The notes under the pieces were generated by a model, which was given only the letters and a program-made list of their open reading frames with translations, was not told the DNA's origin and did not search any database. A stretch of DNA of 5,779 nucleotides from an uncultured Oscillibacter sp. GTDB lineage: Bacteria > Bacillota > Clostridia > Oscillospirales > Oscillospiraceae. This document shows positions 1 through 5,611 of this stretch, one piece after another (within the stretch, counting starts at the first letter, position 1; each line of letters begins with the position of its first letter). Location of the stretch: the NCBI GenBank assembly GCA_937884915.1, contig CALAAN010000429.1, positions 1-5,779 on the forward strand, read 5' to 3'. Made by a program: the position numbers and the translations under genes.

Positions 1-499
1 CGTTGAAGATGAGCTGTCCCTTTTCACTGCGTATGCCTGTGACGTTGCCGCTGCCGTTTGCAAGCTTGGACGAAAGAAAAGTGTAGCCAAACGTTTTGAA
101 AAGCTGCCTGCTAAAGCCCTCGGGATCGTCGACCGGACGGGAGACAAGCGCGTCAACCGTGCCGCCGGAGCGGATGGAGCACGAGCCGTATTCGCCGGTG
201 AAGCGGCTCACGCCGCCGCCGGAATCGCTGGCGGTGGCAGTGCCGAGCAGGGCGGAGGCAAAGGCCTCCTCGCGCGCGGCGTCGCGCTCGAGCGAAAGCG
301 AGAGGTGTGATTCCTCATCGGGCAGCAGCGCGCGGTCGAAGTCGACGCCGTTTTTTTTAAAAAGCGTGCAGAGCTGCTGGGCGCGGCGCTCGTTTGAGTC
401 GCGCTCCTCGGCGCGGCGGCTGAGCAGCAGGAAGAGCAGAAACGCGTTGACGAGCAGCAAAATGACGATGACGATCGTTTTAAGCCGCGAGGTTTTCAT
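1..499 (-). CDS. yycI: YycI-like membrane-anchored regulator of WalK (partial, C-terminus beyond window)
   Basis: The reading frame is open from ATG at 499 to the left edge, giving the first 166 residues; no stop is seen. A short N-terminus (MKTSRLK) precedes one strongly hydrophobic segment at about residues 8-27, then a charged stretch (RRAEERDSNERRAQQ). This is a single-pass, N-in/C-out anchor with an extracytoplasmic domain. The following region (LCTLFKKNGVDFDRALLP) resembles the early part of YycI-family proteins, where a helix leads into 'x-x-x-G-I/V-x-x-x-x-x-L-P'. In Bacillus, YycI pairs with YycH and restrains WalK through membrane contacts. Here it follows yycH by 27 bases with AAAGGAC at 511-517 as ribosome site, so it is probably the fifth gene of the wal operon. 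The family call rests on topology and gene order more than on residue identity; the CDS itself is secure. An A8 run on the coding strand lies in codons 48-50. Confidence 0.65.
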   Translation of the reverse strand, partial: MKTSRLKTIVIVILLLVNAFLLFLLLSRRAEERDSNERRAQQLCTLFKKNGVDFDRALLPDEESHLSLSLERDAAREEAFASALLGTATASDSGGGVSRFTGEYGSCSIRSGGTVDALVSRPVDDPEGFSRQLFKTFGYTFLSSKLANGSGNVTGIRSEKGQLIFN

Positions 500-526
500 A
501 TTCTTCGGGCGTCCTTTCTCGGAAAA

Positions 527-1828
527 TCAGTCGGCAAACCAGCCGACGCCGACGGTGTCCGCGCCGCGCTCGTCGTAGCAGACGTGCAGCTCGGCGCTCA
601 GATATTTGCTGCCTGCGATGGCCGCGGCCTGCCGGATGGGCAGCAGCAGCGCGGGGGAGTCGCTGATCGTATAACTGCGGCAGTGGAGGGAAAATTCCGT
701 GATGGTCTGGTCCTCGATCGTGACCGTGGCGGCGTGGCTGCCGTCGGAGAAGCGCAGCGGCGTGCCGCTGACCGCGTAGTCAAAGCTCACGGTGAAGCGC
801 TTGTTGCTGCTGTCGATCTCGCTGAGGTAGAGCTCGGCGTCGCCGCTTGCATCGCGTAGCAGCGTGAAGGCGAGGCGCTGCGCGGCCGCGACGGCCTCGA
901 GCAGTGTAGGCTTTCCGGTCGAGGCGGCGGAGACATAGTAGATCGAGCCCGCCTCGGCATCGTCCGCGCCCTGATAGAAGACGCTGCCGTCGGGCTCAAG
1001 GCGCAGCGTGCCGTATACCTCTTTGATGATGGTGTTGCCGGAGGAATCGGTGTAGCCGCTCTCCGTGTGGGGGTTGAACTCCGCAAGACGCAGAAATGCC
1101 GCCTGATCGGTGAGGGCGTTGCTCGCCGAGAGCGTGTAGCGCTGCGGCGGCTCGCTGAAAATGAGCGTGTAGGGCGAGAGCTGGGAAAATTCGCCCGAGA
1201 GGGAGAACGCAAAATCCGTGCCGTTGCCGTCGAGCGAGGCAAGCGCTTCGCGCAGCGTCGCACTGTTTACAGCAGTCTGGCTTAAGAAAAAGCCCTGATC
1301 GGCGTCCTGCAAATAGAGCGTTGCGCCGTTCTCCGCGGGGCAGAGCAGCAGGCGCGTGACGCTCGTGAGAGACGACTCCGGCGCGTCGTTGACGCCGAGG
1401 ATACGGCAGAGTACCTCAAGCGGGGTCTCCGCTTCCAGGTCAAGGTAGATGCCGCTCGTGTGCAGCGCGGCGAGCAGCTTTTCGCCGCTGCACGCCTCGT
1501 AGGTGGAGGCAGAGCCGAGCGCTTCGCCGAAGAACGCACCGGCGAGCTCAAAATCCGTGTCGAGCGTCGTAATGGCGCTGAGCCCGTAGCGGGCGTATTC
1601 GTTCGTGAACACCACGCGCACGGGGAGCGCAAGCTCCGTTAAGTCGGTGGTGACGGCGGTATCGGTCGAAGTGTCGCCCGCGAGCCAGTCCTGTGCGAGC
1701 TCGTAGGGCGTCTTGCCCGCAAGGCCGCCGACAAGCGGCGTCCGGAGCAGGAGAAGCACGGCAGTGACGGTCAAAACGGCGATCGCGGCGTTTTGCAGAT
1801 GGCTCACAAGGGCGGGATTTTTATTCAT
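527..1828 (-). CDS. yycH: YycH-like membrane-anchored regulator of WalK
   Basis: This 433-residue protein has a short polar N-terminus, one membrane segment at about residues 13-29 (AAIAVLTVTAVLLLLR) and a long, mostly polar, acidic extracytoplasmic part with no lipobox or catalytic motif. The length is close to Bacillus YycH (about 450), which uses a single N-terminal helix and a periplasm-facing domain to modulate WalK. A segment near residues 250-285 (ending in GTLRLEPDGSVFYQ) has the 'G-x-L-x-x-x-x-D-G-x-V-x-Y' strand pattern I associate with YycH, but similarity is weak. The start ATG lies inside walK: the two genes overlap by 8 bases, and GGGAGG at 1835-1840 in the walK tail serves as ribosome site, so translation is probably coupled. 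It is followed by the yycI-like gene. The coding call is firm; the YycH name is inferred from position directly after walK, topology and size. Another envelope-sensing accessory protein is possible. Confidence 0.7.
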   Translation of the reverse strand: MNKNPALVSHLQNAAIAVLTVTAVLLLLRTPLVGGLAGKTPYELAQDWLAGDTSTDTAVTTDLTELALPVRVVFTNEYARYGLSAITTLDTDFELAGAFFGEALGSASTYEACSGEKLLAALHTSGIYLDLEAETPLEVLCRILGVNDAPESSLTSVTRLLLCPAENGATLYLQDADQGFFLSQTAVNSATLREALASLDGNGTDFAFSLSGEFSQLSPYTLIFSEPPQRYTLSASNALTDQAAFLRLAEFNPHTESGYTDSSGNTIIKEVYGTLRLEPDGSVFYQGADDAEAGSIYYVSAASTGKPTLLEAVAAAQRLAFTLLRDASGDAELYLSEIDSSNKRFTVSFDYAVSGTPLRFSDGSHAATVTIEDQTITEFSLHCRSYTISDSPALLLPIRQAAAIAGSKYLSAELHVCYDERGADTVGVGWFAD

Positions 1829-3602
1829 GGGAATCCTCCCCGCCGATGGGCTGGGTGATGGGAAGCTCTAAGCGGACGGTCGTGCCGGGGCCGGGGCGGT
1901 CGACGAGCGTGAGTGAGCCGTGGTGGCGCTGGACGATCTCGGTCGCGATGGAAAGACCGAGACCCGTGCCGCCGGATTCGCGCGATCTTGCCTTGTCGAC
2001 GCGGTAGAAGCGCTCAAAAATACGGCTGCGGTCGGCCTCGGGAATGCCGATGCCGTCGTCCGCGACCTCCATCCAGACGGTCTCACCCTCGCTGCCCGCG
2101 GTGACACGGATGTGGCCGCCGTCAGGCGTGTACTTGACGGCGTTGCTGAGGACATTGAGCATGACCTGCTCGATGCGGCCGCGGTCGCCCATGATGAGCG
2201 GCAGATTCTCTGAGTAGTCGTGCGTCAGCTCGTGCTTGTGGCGGCGGGCTTCGAGCTCCGTCGAGCGGAGCACGGAGTCGATAGCGGCGGAGAACGGGAA
2301 GCGCGCCATGTTCATCTCGCTGCGGCCGGAGTCGAGGCGCGAAAGCGTCAGAAGGTCCTGCACGATGTGGGTCATGCGGTCAGTCTCGCTGATGACGACG
2401 TCGAGGAAGTCGTTTTCCGTCTCGCGGCTTAAGTCGTCGCCCGCCTCGCGGATGGTCTCGGCGTAGGAGCGGACGTTCGTGAGCGGCGTGCGCAGCTCAT
2501 GGGAGACGTTGGCGACGAATTCCTTGCGGCGCTCCTCGGTCTTGCGGTGCTCAGTCACATCGTGCAGCACGATCAGAACGCCGCCGCTCTCCTCGTCGGA
2601 GAAGGGGGCAAAGTAGAGCTCCACGCTGCGCTCGCCGATGGTGAGCTCGCCCTCGACATAGTCGCTGCGCTGCATGGTGATAACGTGGGAAAACGGGCAG
2701 ATGGATTCAAACAGCTCGCTGTACACGCATTCGTCCGCCGTGCGGCCGAGCAGCTCGCACGCGGCAGGGTTGCAGTGGATGAGCTTGCCGCTGCCGTCGT
2801 AGGCGACGACGCCGTCACTCATGTGGAGAAACAGCGTGTCGAGCTTGTTGCGCTCGTTCTCCACGGCTTCGAGCGTGGAGTGGAGAACGGATGCCATTTC
2901 GTTGAACGTGGTGGTCAGAACGCCGATCTCGTCCGTCGATTCGACGGCGAGCGTTTCGTCAAAGTCGCCGGTCGCGATGCGCTCGGCGCCCTCGGTCAGC
3001 TTTTCAATGGGGTCGATCATGGTCTTGGCGAGCAGAAACGACAAAAGAACCGACACGAGAAGGCCCACGAGCAGCGCCTGCAGGATGATGAACAGAAGCT
3101 CGGAGTTCAGCGACGAGACCGTGGTGCGGCTGTCGCGGATGTAGATGATGAAGCTGTTGTCGCCGCCGGAAATGGGAATGGCAACATCCATATAGCTCGC
3201 GGCAAGGTCGCTGTGGTCGCCGACCTCGCCGTTGCGCGCGGTGAGGATGTTTTCGGTCTGCTCGAGCAGCTGGCCGTCCTCGTTGCTCGAAGCGAGCACT
3301 TCGCCGCTGCGGCCGTCGAGAATGTAGTAGTTGCGGTTGCGCGAGTCGATGCTCAGCGTGCCGGAATAGGCCTCGAGCATCGTTTGCAGGCGCGCGGCGC
3401 CGTCCTCCTGCGCGGCCTCTTCGCGCAGCGAGCTTACGAACGCGGCGTTGGACTCGCCGAACACCTCGCTCATCTGCTCGTAAAAATCGTCAATGTAGAA
3501 GTTTGTGACGCTGGTCATCAAAAACGCGCCCACCACCGCCATCAGAGAGGTGACGAGCAGCAGCATGATCATCACGAGCTTCATATGCAGACTGCGGAAC
3601 AT
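1821..3602 (-). CDS. walK: WalK (VicK/YycG) sensor histidine kinase
   Basis: This 593-residue membrane kinase senses envelope state and phosphorylates WalR; Bacillus WalK is about 610 residues with the same plan. Visible domains are: membrane helix 1 (about 8-31), an extracellular sensor domain (about 32-167, probably Cache/PAS-like), helix 2 (about 168-192), HAMP (about 192-245, with P198 and DEIG at 224-227), a cytoplasmic PAS domain (about 252-350), HisKA with the H-box FVANVSHELRTPLTNV and phosphoacceptor H368, then HATPase_c with the N-box around N483/N487, G1 DDGIGIP at 515-521, F-box ERFYRVD at 530-536 and G2 GGTGLGLS at 544-551. All catalytic boxes are intact. The PAS motif HMSDG (H260, D263) and LHDVTE (H347) match the WalK subfamily. 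The start at 3602 is favoured over the internal ATG seven codons in because AAAGGAG (3612-3618) sits 9 bases upstream. It lies 36 bases after walR with no terminator between. Confidence 0.95.
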   Translation of the reverse strand: MFRSLHMKLVMIMLLLVTSLMAVVGAFLMTSVTNFYIDDFYEQMSEVFGESNAAFVSSLREEAAQEDGAARLQTMLEAYSGTLSIDSRNRNYYILDGRSGEVLASSNEDGQLLEQTENILTARNGEVGDHSDLAASYMDVAIPISGGDNSFIIYIRDSRTTVSSLNSELLFIILQALLVGLLVSVLLSFLLAKTMIDPIEKLTEGAERIATGDFDETLAVESTDEIGVLTTTFNEMASVLHSTLEAVENERNKLDTLFLHMSDGVVAYDGSGKLIHCNPAACELLGRTADECVYSELFESICPFSHVITMQRSDYVEGELTIGERSVELYFAPFSDEESGGVLIVLHDVTEHRKTEERRKEFVANVSHELRTPLTNVRSYAETIREAGDDLSRETENDFLDVVISETDRMTHIVQDLLTLSRLDSGRSEMNMARFPFSAAIDSVLRSTELEARRHKHELTHDYSENLPLIMGDRGRIEQVMLNVLSNAVKYTPDGGHIRVTAGSEGETVWMEVADDGIGIPEADRSRIFERFYRVDKARSRESGGTGLGLSIATEIVQRHHGSLTLVDRPGPGTTVRLELPITQPIGGEDSHE

Positions 3603-3638
3603 AGCAGGAGACTCCTTTCCCAGGAAAGTGCGCGCAAT

Positions 3639-4349
3639 TTACGCCTGCGCGGAGAAATAATAGCCCACGCCGCGGCGCGTGAGGATGTAGGCCGGAGCGG
3701 CGGGATTGTCCTCGATTTTTTCACGCAGGCGGCGGACGGTGACATCCACCGTGCGCGCGTCGTCGCCGACGTAGCCGTAGTTCCAGACCTGCTCCATCAG
3801 ATCGACGCGGGAGAAGACCTTGCCGGGGTGGCTGGCAAGAAACGTCAAAAGCTCGTACTCGCGCTGCGTGAGGTCAATGGGCACTCCGTTTTTGCGCACC
3901 TGAAAGCTGTCGGTGTTGATGGTGATGCCGCCGCCGGCGCTCATGGCGTTATCCTCTGCCGCGGGGGCGGAGAGCATCGTCGTGCGGCGGATGTTTGCTT
4001 TGACGCGCGCGAGCAGCTCGCGCATGGAAAAGGGCTTGGTGATGTAGTCGTCCGCGCCGATCTCAAGGCCTAAGATCTTGTCCTCCTCCTCTTCGCGCGC
4101 GGTCAGGATGATGACGGGGACATTGTCGCCCTCGGCGCGCAGGGCGCGGCAGACGTCAAAGCCCATCATCTTTGGCATCATCACGTCGAGTAAGATGAGG
4201 TCGGGCTTTTTCTCACGCGCCATGGCGAGGCCTGCCTCGCCGTCGTAGGCCTCGAGCGTGTCGTAGCCTGTGCGCTGGAGGTTGAAGCGGATGATATCGA
4301 CGATGTTTTTCTCATCCTCGACAATGAGGACGGTCTTCTTCTGTTCCAT
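3639..4349 (-). CDS. walR: WalR (VicR/YycF) OmpR-family response regulator
   Basis: This 236-residue regulator is phosphorylated by WalK and binds direct-repeat DNA sites at cell-wall metabolism genes. The receiver domain (about 5-118) shows the acidic pair E11/D12, phosphoacceptor D55 in LILLDVMMP, switch T83 in ILTA and K105 in ITKPF. A linker of about 20 residues (APAAEDNAMSAGGG region) leads to a winged-helix Trans_reg_C domain (about 142-235) with the recognition-helix motif DARTVDVTVRRLREKIE (197-213) and the wing TRRGVGYYF. The match to WalR is close across the recognition helix, which favours WalR over PhoP/PhoB-type relatives. T104 aligns with T101 of S. aureus WalR, a reported Ser/Thr-kinase target; use of that site here is inference. 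The ATG shares its A with the nudF stop (TGATG), and AGGAG at 4361-4365 lies 11 bases upstream, so coupling to nudF translation is likely. Confidence 0.95.
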   Translation of the reverse strand: MEQKKTVLIVEDEKNIVDIIRFNLQRTGYDTLEAYDGEAGLAMAREKKPDLILLDVMMPKMMGFDVCRALRAEGDNVPVIILTAREEEEDKILGLEIGADDYITKPFSMRELLARVKANIRRTTMLSAPAAEDNAMSAGGGITINTDSFQVRKNGVPIDLTQREYELLTFLASHPGKVFSRVDLMEQVWNYGYVGDDARTVDVTVRRLREKIEDNPAAPAYILTRRGVGYYFSAQA

Positions 4350-4912
4350 CAGTTCTCTTTCTCCTGTCTCTCTTTTTGCGCCGTGCGCAGGGCGTGGACC
4401 TTGAGGATGCCGCAGACGGTCTTCGTGTCTTCGATCTCGCCGCGCATCACGCGCGCGAGCATGTCGGAAAACGGCGTGCGGTAGAGCTCTAAAAATTCGT
4501 CCTCGTCGGGATGCTGCTCGCCGAACGTGAGGCCTTCGGCAAGGTAGAGGTGCAGCACCTCACTGTAGCAGCCGGGGGAGACAAGCAGCTTGCCGAGGTT
4601 CGTCATGCGCTTGGGCGCCGCGCCCGTTTCCTCCCTGAGCTCGCGCAGCGCGGCCGCATCGGGGTCCTCGCCGCGCTCCAATTTCCCCGCGGGAATTTCC
4701 TCAAGCACGCGAGAGAAGACATAGCGGTACTGCTTCACGGTGAGCACGTTGTCATTTTCGTCAAGGGCGACGATGGCGACGCCGCCGGGGTGATCGGCGA
4801 CCTCGCGCACGCTCGTCCTGCCGTTGGGCAGGAGCACGTCGTCGCGGTAGATATGCAGAATTTTTCCCTCGTAGATCGTCTCGCGGGAAAGCCGGCGTTC
4901 GGTCAGATTCAT
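4349..4912 (-). CDS. nudF: Nudix hydrolase, NudF-type ADP-ribose pyrophosphatase
   Basis: This 187-residue cytosolic enzyme probably hydrolyses ADP-ribose to AMP and ribose 5-phosphate with Mg2+. The complete Nudix box G-x5-E-x7-REUxEExGU is at residues 76-98 (G76, E82, R90, E91, E94, E95, G97), preceded by the typical NudF lead-in EEIPAGKLE. A proline 16 residues past the box glycine (P113, in SPGCYSE) is the usual marker of the ADP-ribose subfamily. An acidic loop near E160-D163 may supply the catalytic base. The N-terminal part (residues 1-45, with VLLPNGRTSVREVADHPGGV) fits the dimer-swapped domain of this family. The length is normal, and AGGAGG at 4923-4928 lies 10 bases before the ATG. 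It is the first gene after the leftward promoter and overlaps walR by one base, so it probably shares the wal transcript. Substrate is inferred from family; other sugar-nucleotide diphosphates are possible. Confidence 0.92.
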   Translation of the reverse strand: MNLTERRLSRETIYEGKILHIYRDDVLLPNGRTSVREVADHPGGVAIVALDENDNVLTVKQYRYVFSRVLEEIPAGKLERGEDPDAAALRELREETGAAPKRMTNLGKLLVSPGCYSEVLHLYLAEGLTFGEQHPDEDEFLELYRTPFSDMLARVMRGEIEDTKTVCGILKVHALRTAQKERQEKEN

Positions 4913-4932
4913 GATAAAACTGCCTCCTGAGT

Positions 4933-4947
4933 GCGGCGGATCGCCGC
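4933..4947 (-). promoter_or_regulatory. GC-rich hairpin in the nudF-wal leader
   Basis: On the minus strand GCGGCG-ATC-CGCCGC forms a perfect 6-base-pair, all-GC stem with a 3-base loop. It lies inside the predicted 5' leader (from about 4964) and ends 4 bases before the AGGAGG ribosome site of nudF. There is no T-run after it, so it is not an intrinsic terminator. It could protect the mRNA 5' end, affect ribosome access or be a chance palindrome in GC-rich DNA. No known riboswitch fold is recognised in this short leader. Confidence 0.45.
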
Positions 4948-4970
4948 TAAAGCATGGGATAGATACTAAA

Positions 4971-4999
4971 ATTATAGCACGGCGGCGGGCGGAATTCTA
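4971..4999 (-). promoter_or_regulatory. Leftward sigma-A-type promoter for nudF-walR-walK-yycH-yycI
   Basis: On the minus strand a perfect -10 TATAAT (4971-4976) is preceded by TG one base upstream (TGCTATAAT), an extended -10 element. A weak -35, TAGAAT (4994-4999), is 17 bases away. The predicted start is an A near 4964, giving a leader of about 50 bases before the nudF ATG. The extended -10 can compensate for the poor -35. No other convincing promoter is seen within the downstream gene junctions. Confidence 0.75.
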
Positions 5000-5053
5000 C
5001 TATAAATTAAAGTGGATGGGCAGAATAGAGCGGAATGCGGCGCTTTTTCGAAT

Positions 5054-5070
5054 TGTTACGTTTTTGTGAC
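5054..5070 (+). promoter_or_regulatory. Candidate WalR box (TGTTAC-N5-TGTGAC)
   Basis: Two hexamers, TGTTAC (5054-5059) and TGTGAC (5065-5070), are separated by GTTTT. The published WalR (YycF) consensus in Bacillus and Staphylococcus is TGTWAH-N5-TGTWAH; this site matches 11 of 12 specified positions, the exception being G for W in the second half. The 11-base period suits a head-to-tail OmpR-family dimer. It lies 5 bases upstream of the smpB -35, centred near -49 from the predicted smpB start, a typical activator position, and about 90-106 bases upstream of the wal operon start. Short AT-rich motifs can arise by chance, so this is a candidate only. Confidence 0.4.
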
Positions 5071-5075
5071 AGACC

Positions 5076-5104
5076 TTGTGCTGGAAGAAAAAGTATGCTA
5101 CACT
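5076..5104 (+). promoter_or_regulatory. Rightward promoter for smpB
   Basis: TTGTGC (5076-5081) and TACACT (5099-5104) are separated by 17 bases, and TG precedes the -10 by one base (TGCTACACT), making an extended -10. The -35 keeps only TTG of the consensus and the -10 keeps 4 of 6. The predicted start near 5111 places the ribosome site (5120-5125) and GTG start in a very short leader of about 24 bases. The weak -35 would fit a promoter helped by an activator. Confidence 0.6.
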
Positions 5105-5119
5105 ATCATGCGAGCGCAA

Positions 5120-5125
5120 AGGAGG
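5120..5125 (+). promoter_or_regulatory. Ribosome binding site that sets the smpB GTG start
   Basis: AGGAGG within AAAGGAGG lies 9 bases before the GTG at 5135. An ATG at 5128-5130 is out of frame and only 2 bases from this site. In-frame upstream ATGs at 5012 and 5108 have no such site and lie before or within the predicted promoter. This decides the GTG as the start. Confidence 0.85.
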
Positions 5126-5134
5126 CGATGTGCC

Positions 5135-5599
5135 GTGGCGGAGAAAAAGGGAATCAAGATCGCGGCGCAGAACCGCAAGGCGTTCCACGACTATTTTGTC
5201 GAAGACCGCTATGAAGCGGGTATCGAGCTCAAGGGCACGGAGGTCAAGTCCATCCGCGCCGGCACGCTCAACCTGAAAGACAGCTATGTCATCGTCAAAA
5301 ACGGCGAGGCAAACGTGCTGTCGATGCACATTTCGCCCTACGACAAGGGCAATATCTTCAACCATGACCCCGACCGGCCGAAGAAGCTCCTTCTGCACAA
5401 GCGCGAGATCAACAAGCTCTACTCGCTCATCAAGCAGGATGGCTACGCGCTGATCCCGCTGAGCGTTTACTTCAAGGACGCGCGCGTGAAGGTCGAAGTC
5501 GGCGTGTGCAAGGGTAAGAAAAACTACGACAAGCGCGAGGACGCCGCCAAACGCGACGCCAAGCGCGAGATCGACCGCGCGATGAAAGCGCGGAGATAA
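5135..5599 (+). CDS. smpB: SsrA-binding protein SmpB
   Basis: SmpB binds the tRNA-like part of tmRNA and delivers it to stalled ribosomes for trans-translation. From the GTG start the protein has 154 residues, the usual family length (150-160). Hallmarks are the N-terminal AAQNRKAFHDYFVED (10-24), the OB-fold strand EAGIELKGTEVKSIRAG (27-43), NLKDSY (46-51), MHISPYDKGN (64-73), HDPDRPKKLLLHKREI (77-92) and the C-terminal KGKKNYDKRED (126-136), followed by a basic tail (AKRDAKREIDRAMKARR) that enters the empty mRNA channel and becomes helical. The frame remains open upstream to 5012, but the added 41 residues do not resemble SmpB and overlap the promoter. It is followed after 12 bases by a peptidyl-prolyl isomerase, probably in one transcript. 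No tmRNA gene is visible in the window. Confidence 0.97.
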   Translation: MAEKKGIKIAAQNRKAFHDYFVEDRYEAGIELKGTEVKSIRAGTLNLKDSYVIVKNGEANVLSMHISPYDKGNIFNHDPDRPKKLLLHKREINKLYSLIKQDGYALIPLSVYFKDARVKVEVGVCKGKKNYDKREDAAKRDAKREIDRAMKARR

Positions 5600-5611
5600 G
5601 GAGAGAAAATT

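Noticed and set aside
96..578. 160-residue Ser/Arg-rich open frame on the plus strand
   Set aside because: It is opposite the yycI-like gene and the end of yycH, with shadow-like composition and no ribosome site.
3606..3616. Palindrome AGGAGACTCCT before walK
   Set aside because: The 1-base centre cannot form an RNA hairpin, and the element is explained by the walK ribosome site. No T-run follows, so it is not a terminator.
2499..4073. 524-residue open frame on the plus strand opposite walK and walR
   Set aside because: It lies antisense to two intact, clearly recognised genes, has low-complexity Ala/Val/Arg-rich composition typical of the complement of GC-rich codons, and has no ribosome site or domain.
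4511..4930. 139-residue open frame on the plus strand opposite nudF
   Set aside because: It is antisense to a complete Nudix gene and shows no motif of its own.
4947..4955. Minimal upstream frame ATG-CTT-TAG in the nudF leader on the minus strand
   Set aside because: It has no ribosome site, lies only about 10 bases from the predicted transcript start and is only two codons long; most likely chance.
4999..5006. AT-rich TATAAA/TATAGT as additional -10 elements on either strand
   Set aside because: No acceptable -35 at 16-18 bases and no TG extension; the neighbouring extended -10 promoters explain both transcripts better.
5012..5134. N-terminal extension of smpB from ATG 5012 or 5108
   Set aside because: The extra residues do not resemble SmpB, these starts lack a ribosome site, and they precede or overlap the predicted promoter. 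The GTG at 5135 gives the standard length.
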